DNA of 64,000 nucleotides from Flavobacteriaceae bacterium UBA3591 (GTDB lineage: Bacteria; Bacteroidota; Bacteroidia; Flavobacteriales; Flavobacteriaceae): contig DFMO01000011.1 of the NCBI GenBank assembly GCA_002375695.1, positions 322,523 through 386,522 on the forward strand. The letters run 5' to 3'. Positions 34,951 through 41,150 of this stretch are shown here, in pieces. A program made the position numbers and the translations under genes. The notes beneath the pieces are model-generated. The model made no database searches and had not been told where the DNA came from. It was given only the letters and a program-made list of their open reading frames with translations. How positions within the stretch are numbered: position 1 is the first letter of the stretch; each line of letters opens with the position of its first letter.

Positions 34951-36843
34951 ATGAACAAAATATATACAATCCTTTTACTCATAGCGGTTAGCACGACCAT
35001 GGTTACCGCTCAAAATAGTAAAACAAAAAAAGCAGACCAATATTACGAGCGACTACAATACGTAGAAGCTGCCGAAGCCTATCAAAAACTTTTGAAAAAA
35101 GGCGAAGGAAGTACCTACGTTTTTGAGCAGTTGGGAAACAGTTATTACTTTTTAAATAACACTCAACAAGCCGAAAAGTATTACAAACGCGTTGTAAAAA
35201 GAAAAAATGTAAACCCAGAAACTGTTTACAATTACGCACAATCACTTAAATCCAACGGTAAATTTGCAGATTACAATACCTATATGAAGCAGTTTGCACA
35301 GATGAAACCTAATGATTCGCGTGCAATTGCTTTTATGAAAAACCCAGACTACCTGCCAAAAATTATAGATGAAAAGGCACAAAAATACACTGCCAAAAAT
35401 CTAGAAACTTTAAATTCTGAATATTCAGACTTTGGTGGCTTGGCTGTGGGTAGTGATTTTTACTTTACTTCTGCCAGAAACACATCGCGTAAAACTTACG
35501 GATGGAACGAAGAGCCATTTTTAGATATCTATAAGGCTTCTATTGTAGGCGGTGTAGAAAAAGATGAAGCTTTATTAAAAGGCGATGTAAATACAAAATA
35601 TCACGAAAGTACCGTAGCAATTACTGCAGACGGAAAAAGAATGTATTTTGACCGTAATGATTACTACAACGGAAAATATAAAAAGAGCGATGAAGGCATT
35701 AACGAATTAAGTATTTACTATGCCGAATTTGTTGAAGGGCAATGGACAAATATTCAACCAGTGCCATTTAACAGTCCAGAGTACTCAACCAGTCATCCTG
35801 CCTTAAGTCCAGACGGAAAAACATTGTACTTTACAAGCGACAGACCCGGTGGAAAAGGTAAAGCCGATATCTACAAAGTAAGCATTGCTGAAGATGGATC
35901 TTTTGGCGCTCCCGAAAATCTTGGCGACAATATCAATACCGAAGGTAGAGAAGGTTTTCCATTTGTAGATTCTGAAGGTACCCTATATTTTTCGAGCGAC
36001 GCACATTTAGGAATGGGCGGCTTGGACGTTTTTGCTGCAAAAGCAAAAGGCAACGGCTTTGGAGAGGTTAAAAATTTAGGCCTTGGCGTTAACAGTAGTG
36101 AAGATGATTTTGCTTTTACGTTTAATGCAGCTACAAATGAAGGTTATGTTTCGTCTAACAGAGCAGGCGGAATGGGAAGCGATGATATTTATAAAATCAC
36201 CAAATTAGATATTTGCGAACTTATTTTAAATGTTATTGTAGTTGATGCTAGTAATGACGATCCTATTGCAGATGCGCGCTTAGATTTGTTCGACAATGTT
36301 GAAAATAAATTAAAAAGCCAAAATACGGCAGCTAACGGAATAGGTAAACTTGTAGCAGCTTGTGATCAAGCACATGTGGTGCAAGCCTTTAAAGAAGGTT
36401 ATGAAAGCAATGCTGAAACTGTACCAGCTTCAAAAGAAGGGGAAAAAAGCATTCGTATAGCACTACGCCCTATCGACGATATTGTTGAAGATGAAATGGT
36501 AAAATTAAACCCAATTTTATTCGATTTTGACAAGCACAACATAAAGCCACAAGCTGCTTTTGAATTGGATAAGCTTGTTCAATTAATGAAAAAACACCCA
36601 GAAATGGTGATAAAAGTTGAAGGCCATACAGACAACCGGGGTTCTGCGGCTTACAACATGAATTTATCTAACAGACGTGCAAAAAGCACGGTTCAATATG
36701 TAATTTCAAAAGGAATTGCAAAAGACCGCATTAGCGGCGAAGGTTTTGGCGAAAGCAGACCAGCCGTAGATTGTGGCGCAAATTGTACCGAGGCTGAGCA
36801 CCAGAAAAACAGACGATCAGACTTTATTATTGTTAAAAAATAA
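34951..36843 (+). CDS. OmpA-family protein with TPR, PD40 repeats and CNA-like domain (PorE-like)
   Basis: 630 residues. Signal peptide 1-20. Residues 22-130 are TPR repeats (YYERLQYVEAAEAYQKLLKKG, YFLNNTQQAEKYYKRVV). Residues 150-420 have WD40-like PD40 repeats (SPDGKTLYFTSDRPGG, DIYKVSIAEDG). Residues about 425-505 form a carboxypeptidase-regulatory-like domain. The OmpA C-terminal peptidoglycan-binding domain spans 515-630 (FDFDKHNIKPQAAFELDKL, GHTDNRGSAAYN, NRRAKS). This layout is that of PorE-type T9SS proteins, and adhesin-SprF-OmpA triplets are common in Flavobacteria. Whether it is the core PorE or a paralogue serving this adhesin cannot be told here. Confidence 0.85.
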   Translation: MNKIYTILLLIAVSTTMVTAQNSKTKKADQYYERLQYVEAAEAYQKLLKKGEGSTYVFEQLGNSYYFLNNTQQAEKYYKRVVKRKNVNPETVYNYAQSLKSNGKFADYNTYMKQFAQMKPNDSRAIAFMKNPDYLPKIIDEKAQKYTAKNLETLNSEYSDFGGLAVGSDFYFTSARNTSRKTYGWNEEPFLDIYKASIVGGVEKDEALLKGDVNTKYHESTVAITADGKRMYFDRNDYYNGKYKKSDEGINELSIYYAEFVEGQWTNIQPVPFNSPEYSTSHPALSPDGKTLYFTSDRPGGKGKADIYKVSIAEDGSFGAPENLGDNINTEGREGFPFVDSEGTLYFSSDAHLGMGGLDVFAAKAKGNGFGEVKNLGLGVNSSEDDFAFTFNAATNEGYVSSNRAGGMGSDDIYKITKLDICELILNVIVVDASNDDPIADARLDLFDNVENKLKSQNTAANGIGKLVAACDQAHVVQAFKEGYESNAETVPASKEGEKSIRIALRPIDDIVEDEMVKLNPILFDFDKHNIKPQAAFELDKLVQLMKKHPEMVIKVEGHTDNRGSAAYNMNLSNRRAKSTVQYVISKGIAKDRISGEGFGESRPAVDCGANCTEAEHQKNRRSDFIIVKK

Positions 36844-36887
36844 TTCCTGAAAGTTTAATAGATAAAACTTGGTAACCAACCAAAAAA

Positions 36888-36928
36888 AGACCCTCGCCTA
36901 TTTGAGCATTCAAATAGCGAGGGTTTTT
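36888..36928 (+). terminator. Terminator after the OmpA-family gene
   Basis: CCCTCGCCTATTTGA / TTCAAATAGCGAGGG arms with one bulged C, followed by five T. It ends the adhesin-sprF-ompA transcript and marks the left edge of the REP/RAYT island. Confidence 0.85.
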
Positions 36929-36948
36929 AATTTATTACAATTTTAAAA

Positions 36949-37000
36949 CTACGCAACCACCAAATTATTGTGAATTTGATAGAAAGTAGAAACTCCGTTG
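36949..37000 (-). pseudogene. Decayed 3' end of a DUF5689-type gene
   Basis: Read on the minus strand this translates NGVSTFYQIHNNLVVA followed by a stop, matching the C-terminus NGVSTTYQIDNISVVE of the intact gene ending at 39738. By eye 43 of 51 bases agree between 36949-36999 and 39738-39788. Nothing of the rest of the gene remains. The intact copy lies 2.8 kb away on the same strand. Confidence 0.7.
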
Positions 37001-37050
37001 ATACGGGATGAAGGAGTTTTGTCACATGTTTTTAAGCTTGTTTGTTGTGG

Positions 37051-37084
37051 AGCACGAGCGGGACGCTCGCGGGAGCGGGGGGCC
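37051..37084 (+). repeat. REP unit, CGAGCG type
   Basis: Palindrome CGAGCG-GGA-CGCTCG (37055-37069) followed by the tail CGGGAGCGGGG, shared with the other REP units of the island. Much richer in GC than the surroundings. It is followed by a GGCC...GGCC segment (37081-37105) that may be a further degenerate unit. Confidence 0.65.
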
Positions 37085-37118
37085 TCCCTCGTCGGATGCA
37101 AGGCCGCCGAACTGGTAT

Positions 37119-37589
37119 TTACTTATCACAATAATTAAGCTTTATTATTTCTCCATTATAAAGTTCAAGAATCAAGTGTTCCTTTTTTATTTGGTCCATT
37201 GCTGATATTGAGTCTTTGAATTTTAAAATATATCGGGCTGTACGAAATCGAATATTCATATAATTATTTATTTTTTCCAAATCGATAAGAAACTCATTAT
37301 CATCGACAGTATCATTTCCTTCAACAACAATAACTCGTTTAATATTACTTTTGAATCGGTTAGATACTATATGTTCCCCACGAATTTTTTCTATGATTAA
37401 AGGTTCTTTTATTTCATAAAACACGGGACTTCTTGAAGGAACGTCTACAGGAAGATTTAATTTATTTACAGAATAACAAAAGGAAGATTTCTTAACACAT
37501 CCTAAAAGTGAAAATGTTAATATGAAACAAAAAAATAAATATCCTTTAATTTCCAATCCCATATGCTTTAAAGTATTTTTGGATTTCAT
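37119..37589 (-). CDS. Orphan lipoprotein
   Basis: 156 residues (or 147 from the inner ATG at 37562, which fits a signal peptide better). Lipobox LLGC. After the Cys come KKSSFCYSVNKLNLPVDV, EPLIIEKIRGEHIVSNRF, a beta-rich middle (IKRVIVVEGNDTVDDNE) and a C-terminus with FRTARYILKFKDS. I do not recognise a family. It lies inside the REP/RAYT island, directly after a truncated reading frame on the same strand whose stop at 37546-37548 overlaps its start. Confidence 0.5.
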   Translation of the reverse strand: MKSKNTLKHMGLEIKGYLFFCFILTFSLLGCVKKSSFCYSVNKLNLPVDVPSRSPVFYEIKEPLIIEKIRGEHIVSNRFKSNIKRVIVVEGNDTVDDNEFLIDLEKINNYMNIRFRTARYILKFKDSISAMDQIKKEHLILELYNGEIIKLNYCDK

Positions 37590-37692
37590 TTGAAGTTAAA
37601 AATTTACCATAGTATTCATAAGTATTTATTTTATAACCTTTACTGGTGCCATGCCAACTCCAATGATTGATTTCTGCTCTGGTAGCTCTGTA
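37546..37692 (-). pseudogene. 3' fragment of an unknown coding sequence, cut by a REP unit
   Basis: The minus-strand frame ending at 37546 reads NHWSWHGTSKGYKINTYE, then YYGKFLTSNEIQKYFKAYG and a stop. The composition is protein-like (aromatic, amphipathic helix at the end) and differs from the neighbouring frames. Going upstream, the frame runs straight into the REP palindrome at 37696-37726, so the 5' part of the gene has been replaced. It overlaps the start of the orphan lipoprotein by 17 bases, so both were probably once a pair. Identity unknown. Confidence 0.4.
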
Positions 37693-37695
37693 TTT

Positions 37696-37726
37696 CCCCC
37701 GCTGGTGCGCGATTGCATCGCGTACC
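37696..37726 (-). repeat. REP unit, GCGAT type, 3' side of decayed RAYT
   Basis: CCCCCGCTGG then CGCGAT-TGC-ATCGCG (37708-37722). It is the reverse complement orientation of the units at 38638, with 25 of 28 positions matching; it lies just beyond the C-terminal remnant of a RAYT gene. Confidence 0.65.
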
Positions 37727-37758
37727 TTATCATTTCTTTTTTGATTGACAATCCAAAT

Positions 37759-37917
37759 TCAACCAAAATACCGAAATACCACGATATTATCCAACAATCC
37801 TTTTTCAGCTGCATAATCCGAAGCACTGCTAACACTCTGCACTTCATAAAATTAAATGGACATGGCTTGTCAAAACTCGGGAGGCCATACGATGCTCCAA
37901 ACAATTGTTCAGACACG
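37759..37917 (-). pseudogene. Internally deleted RAYT transposase remnant
   Basis: On the minus strand, 37759-37838 encodes SSASDYAAEKGLLDNIVVF then RYFG and a stop, against SSASDYADEKGLLDDIVVF then QYYG in the intact RAYT. Just before it, in another frame, RVLTSHVHLIL (about 37850-37890) matches the HUH segment CIMTNHVHLVF of the intact protein, and the DNA agrees locally (CATGTCCA, GAAGT). About 100 codons between these two parts are missing and the frames do not join, so the copy is dead. Confidence 0.55.
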
Positions 37918-37918
37918 G

Positions 37919-37944
37919 CTGGAGCGCGATTGCATCGCGTTCCT
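37919..37944 (-). repeat. REP unit, GCGAT type, 3' side of intact RAYT
   Basis: GGCTGGAG then CGCGAT-TGC-ATCGCG (37925-37939). It has the same orientation as the unit at 37696 but lacks the C run at the outer edge. Confidence 0.6.
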
Positions 37945-37977
37945 TGTTTAAATTTAAATAAACTTTCCTATCCCGAT

Positions 37978-38541
37978 TCAACCATAATATTGGAATACTA
38001 CAATATCATCCAATAATCCTTTTTCATCCGCATAATCCGAAGCACTGCTATAAACATAATCCTGAGCTCTATAAACCAATCCAGCCTCGACGGGATTATT
38101 GTGGACATAACTGATCTTCTCCCAAATAACCTTGTTGCTCCAAAGTTCGATAGGCTTGTTATCATGTCTCCAAAATTGATACTTCTTCACATTGGATGAT
38201 TTTGCCGCAGCAATTTTAAATTGCTCCATAAGAAATTCCTTTCGACTTTCTTGTGGATTCTCCTGTATGGCTTTTACGACCGCCTTGCTCGTAAACCGTT
38301 TAAAATCTCCCAACAGCAGCGACGGATGCTGACCTTTTATACTTCGAAATACCAAGTGGACATGATTTGTCATAATACACCACGCAATTATTTCCATTCC
38401 CTTTTCTTTTTGACAATACGAAAGGCTTTGCAATAAAATATCTTTGTACTCATTGCGGGTGAAAACATCAAGCCATTCCACCACGGCAAAGCTTACGAAA
38501 TAAAGTCCTTCAGAATTATGGAATTTATAATTGCGACTCAT
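37978..38541 (-). CDS. REP-associated tyrosine transposase (RAYT)
   Basis: 187 residues, Y1/IS200-like single-strand transposase family. The HUH motif is His60-Val-His62 in IMTNHVHLVF, and the catalytic Tyr is probably Tyr145 in SYVHNNPVEAGLV. Also typical are FWRHDNKPIELWS and the C-terminal YSSASDYA. The frame is intact from ATG 38541 (MSRNYKFHNSEGLYFVSFAV). RAYTs recognise REP hairpins rather than IS ends, and REP units flank this gene on both sides. Two damaged relatives lie within 1.5 kb. Probably functional, but activity is unproven. Confidence 0.88.
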   Translation of the reverse strand: MSRNYKFHNSEGLYFVSFAVVEWLDVFTRNEYKDILLQSLSYCQKEKGMEIIAWCIMTNHVHLVFRSIKGQHPSLLLGDFKRFTSKAVVKAIQENPQESRKEFLMEQFKIAAAKSSNVKKYQFWRHDNKPIELWSNKVIWEKISYVHNNPVEAGLVYRAQDYVYSSASDYADEKGLLDDIVVFQYYG

Positions 38542-38637
38542 ATTTTAAAGATATTGTTATTTCTTAATATCAGAAAAACACAGGCTGTTAAATGATATCG
38601 AAACATGAAAAGTTAGTGCTGTCACTACATTAAAGCT

Positions 38638-38731
38638 TGGGAGACCACGCGATGCAATCGCGCGGGAGCGGGGGATGCAATCGCGCGGGAGCGGGGGGAG
38701 ACCACGCGATGCAATCGCGCGGGAGCGGGGG
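38638..38731 (+). repeat. Tandem array of three REP units, GCGAT type
   Basis: The full unit reads GGGAGACCACGCGATGCAAT then CGCGCGGGAGCGGGG. Unit 1 is 38639-38674, unit 2 is 5'-shortened and begins at GATGCAAT (38674-38697), unit 3 is full (38697-38731). The palindrome is CGCGAT-GCA-ATCGCG. The units abut without spacers, so this is not a CRISPR. Confidence 0.75.
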
Positions 38732-38820
38732 TATCTGGTTTCCAGATTGGGAAAAACTTTTTATTGATATGAGAAATAAGAATACGGTTATAATTATCTG
38801 CATATATTGGCAACGCAGTT

Positions 38821-39270
38821 TTAATTCCACTTATCAATACGGGTTATATCTTTAATTGTTCCGCTCCATAGTCCCATATGACCAAACAAGGTCATATCAT
38901 AAGTTCCTTCAATTAAAAAATAGCTTTTATTAAATCTATATTTTTTAATCTTTTCCCAAGACTCGTCGGTAAATGTTACCCATAAACCATTTTTGTGAAT
39001 TGATTTTTTGTAATCATCCTTATGAAGGTAAATCGCATTTCCCTCAAACTCAAGATTCAGAAAGCCTATAACCCGAACTTTTTTATTATGGTATTTTTCT
39101 GGAGTTGCTATTAAATTTATTATTGAACCCGAAAAATCAGATAAGTAAAAATCTTCAGTAACATTAGGTTTTATGGGCTTTTGGGTGTTAATCGAATCCT
39201 GAGAAAAGCCATAGAATGAAATTATAAAAAAAATAAAAATCATCCCCATTCTTAAAAAGTTTGTTTCCAT
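38821..39270 (-). CDS. Secreted protein, possible OB-fold
   Basis: 149 residues. Signal peptide to about residue 23 (ending YGFSQ). The mature part reads like a small OB-fold: KKVRVIGFLNLEFEGNAIYLHKDD, then NGLWVTFTDESWEKI, FLIEGTYDM and GHMGLWSGTIKDITRID. I have the impression of a scattered family of similar secreted orphans ending in GHMGxWSGxI, but no known role. It lies within the REP/RAYT island between the tandem REP array and the deleted RAYT derivative, an accessory setting. Confidence 0.6.
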   Translation of the reverse strand: METNFLRMGMIFIFFIISFYGFSQDSINTQKPIKPNVTEDFYLSDFSGSIINLIATPEKYHNKKVRVIGFLNLEFEGNAIYLHKDDYKKSIHKNGLWVTFTDESWEKIKKYRFNKSYFLIEGTYDMTLFGHMGLWSGTIKDITRIDKWN

Positions 39271-39340
39271 CTTAATATTGTGTTTTAAAATATACGTTAC
39301 TTGGTACAGTTATTCGATAAACACGTTCATTGGAATCTGC

Positions 39341-39600
39341 TCTCCCCCGCTGGTGCGCAATTGTATCGCGTTCCTTACCATTTCTTTTTTATAGACCATC
39401 CAGTTTCTCCCACCGCAAAACTCACAAAATAAAGACCTTCTGGATTATGAAACTTGTAGTTGCGACTCATGTTTTAAAGATATTGTTATTTCTTAATATC
39501 TGAAAAACAAAGGTTGCAAATGATATCGAAACATGAAAAGTTAGTGCTGTCACTACATTAAAGCTTGGGAGACCACGCGATGCAATCGCGCGGGAGCAGG
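39341..39600 (-). mobile_element. Short non-autonomous RAYT derivative (MITE/REPIN-like)
   Basis: About 260 bases with both ends of a RAYT element but almost no gene. The right end (39518-39597) is identical over 80 bases to 38590-38669 of the intact element. The left end is a REP unit in the opposite orientation (39345-39375). In between, minus-strand 39411-39470 encodes only the first 20 codons of a RAYT (MSRNYKFHNPEGLYFVSFAV), then jumps to a sequence that matches the region 3' of the decayed RAYT gene (AAAAAAGAAATGRTAAGG, then the REP). Confidence 0.65.
39411..39470 (-). pseudogene. First 20 codons of a RAYT gene
   Basis: Start codon at 39468-39470. The peptide differs from the intact RAYT in one of 20 residues while the DNA differs at many third positions, so it derives from a gene that was under selection. 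The frame ends 12 codons later in unrelated sequence. Confidence 0.7.
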
Positions 39601-39695
39601 GAACACGAGCGGGACGCTCGCGCTAGCGGAGGGTATTTCTCAAACTTCATAACAAAGAAGGGTTCCGCGAGCGAGACGCTCGCGGGAGCGGAGAG
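39565..39695 (+). repeat. Cluster of three REP units of two types
   Basis: Unit 1 (39565-39600) is the GCGAT type, right end of the deletion derivative. Unit 2 (39601-39632) is the CGAGCG type, CGAGCG-GGA-CGCTCG followed by CGCTAGCGGAGG. Unit 3 (39661-39695) reads GCGAGCG-AGA-CGCTCGC then GGGAGCGGAG. A 28-base AT-rich spacer separates units 2 and 3. All three have the same orientation. The remaining 40 bases to the DUF5689 stop hold nothing recognisable. Confidence 0.65.
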
Positions 39696-39737
39696 CAATT
39701 GCCCGCTAGTAGAATATTAATTTGTAAAAGCTGAAAA

Positions 39738-41114
39738 CTATTCAACCACCGAAATATTATCAATTTGATAGGTAGTAGAAACTCCGTTTGACGCACCTAA
39801 ATATTGAAAAGCCAAATACACAACTTGGCCAGCAAATGAGGATAGGTCAATATTGCCCGAAGGTGTAAATTCTGAACCGTATCCACTTGTATGACCGGTA
39901 GAAATCTCAGCGTTTAAATCGGTCCATGTAGCTGCCGAAATATCACTTTCAAAATCTGTTGAAATTTTTACAAATAGGCCGTCGCCGTTGTAAAAGCCGT
40001 CATTAGTTTCAAAAGTCAAGGTAGGCGCAGTACCGGCTGGTAAAATTAATCCTGGGGTGATTAGCCATACTTCACACGGGTTTTCATTTGAATTATAAGC
40101 CGAAACTTGCGCATACTTACTTGAATTAAATTCTTCTACATTAAATAAAACATCGCCATCATTGATATTCTTATTAATCCACCCTTCAATATTTACCGGA
40201 ACATCTGCAGGCTGATTTTCAAAATTCTCGCTAAATGGCAACATTACAGCACCACCGGTACCGCCACCCATGCTGCAGCGTTCACCATCCATTTGCACAT
40301 CGTCCAAATCGCGAATAAATAGTTGTGCATCATTATTAAATCTACTTAAAACTGCCGTTAAACTACCATTACCTTCGGGCAATAAAATTCCTTTAAAATC
40401 TGCAAATCCACTGGTTCGCAATGAAATAAGCTCTTCATCGCAGTTTTCTACATCTCTGTTAACCCCATATGTATTATCGGGGTTGGCATAATGTTTTATC
40501 CCGGCAAGCCCTTCAGGGAACTGGACATTTTCAAATTTAACTAAGGTATTTAATAGATTGGCATTATTATCATTGTCTGCGGCTACAGGAATGGTTACAA
40601 GCCGCGGTACAATGGTATCGGTTATGGTTGAGCGAAGCATTCGTTCTTCAAAATCTTCGATATTAATTCGTCCAATTTCATCTCCATCAAGCGTGCCAAT
40701 TGTGGGCAAATCGGCATACTGACCAATATATAACCCGTCTACGCGAAAATAAATTTTTCGACCTGGTTCAAATTTAGTATATAAATTAGTTGCATCGGTT
40801 GAAATAGCCACCCCAGCAGTAGGATTTTCAGGAAAGTCTTGAATTACCAAAGTTTTGTAAAAATTACCAGTTTCATCGCTAGATATTACATAAGCTTCAA
40901 TATATAATGGTCTATTTGAACCTTCTCCGGCTTCAATTATTTTAGGCTCGTACCCCCTGTAGCGCTCTTTTATAGAAATAATAGTTTCATTTACCTCTAC
41001 ATCGGGCTCTTCAACATTTATCTCGGGTATGTTGTAATCATCGTCGTGAATACATGCTATTAGCAGCCAAGTTGACAAAAAGCTTAGCCAAGCAATGTGT
41101 TTAAATGTTTTCAT
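39738..41114 (-). CDS. DUF5689 lipoprotein with choice-of-anchor J domain
   Basis: 458 residues. Lipobox LLIAC (Cys21). Residues about 40-275 are a DUF5689 region, OB-like, with YRGYEPKIIEAGEG, YIEAYVISSDETGNFYKTLVIQD and LPEGNGSLTAVLSRFNNDAQLFIRDLDDV. Residues 290-458 resemble choice-of-anchor J domains (LPFSENFENQ, EVWLITPGLILP, VYLAFQYLG, TTYQIDNISV). It lies 36 bases after the TonB receptor stop and would be cotranscribed; surface lipoproteins beside TonB receptors usually bind the receptor's substrate. A decayed copy of its last 17 codons lies at 36949. Confidence 0.8.
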   Translation of the reverse strand: MKTFKHIAWLSFLSTWLLIACIHDDDYNIPEINVEEPDVEVNETIISIKERYRGYEPKIIEAGEGSNRPLYIEAYVISSDETGNFYKTLVIQDFPENPTAGVAISTDATNLYTKFEPGRKIYFRVDGLYIGQYADLPTIGTLDGDEIGRINIEDFEERMLRSTITDTIVPRLVTIPVAADNDNNANLLNTLVKFENVQFPEGLAGIKHYANPDNTYGVNRDVENCDEELISLRTSGFADFKGILLPEGNGSLTAVLSRFNNDAQLFIRDLDDVQMDGERCSMGGGTGGAVMLPFSENFENQPADVPVNIEGWINKNINDGDVLFNVEEFNSSKYAQVSAYNSNENPCEVWLITPGLILPAGTAPTLTFETNDGFYNGDGLFVKISTDFESDISAATWTDLNAEISTGHTSGYGSEFTPSGNIDLSSFAGQVVYLAFQYLGASNGVSTTYQIDNISVVE

Positions 41115-41150
41115 TTTGAATAATATTTTAATTCAACATAATTGAAGTGT

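Larger units (their letters stand above)
37919..38674 (-). mobile_element. RAYT element bounded by inverted REP units
   Basis: An apparently intact RAYT gene (37978-38541) lies between a REP unit in one orientation (37919-37944) and the first of three units in the opposite orientation (38639-38674). The outer ~80 bases on the gene's 5' side (38590-38669) recur exactly at 39518-39597. Total length is about 750 bases. RAYT proteins mobilise REP sequences in other bacteria (family knowledge). No target-site duplication is visible to me. Confidence 0.6.

Noticed and set aside
37626..37916. Minus-strand open frame of 96 codons
   Set aside because: It runs across the RAYT remnant and a REP unit in frames that do not match the RAYT protein; it is a chance frame over decayed DNA.
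38638..38731. Possible CRISPR array
   Set aside because: Units abut without spacers, are palindromic with a RAYT next door, and no cas genes are present.
38625..38855. Open frames on both strands through the REP array giving Pro/Ala/Arg-rich peptides
   Set aside because: The repeats force the composition; there is no start context or homology, and the frames only mirror the palindromes.
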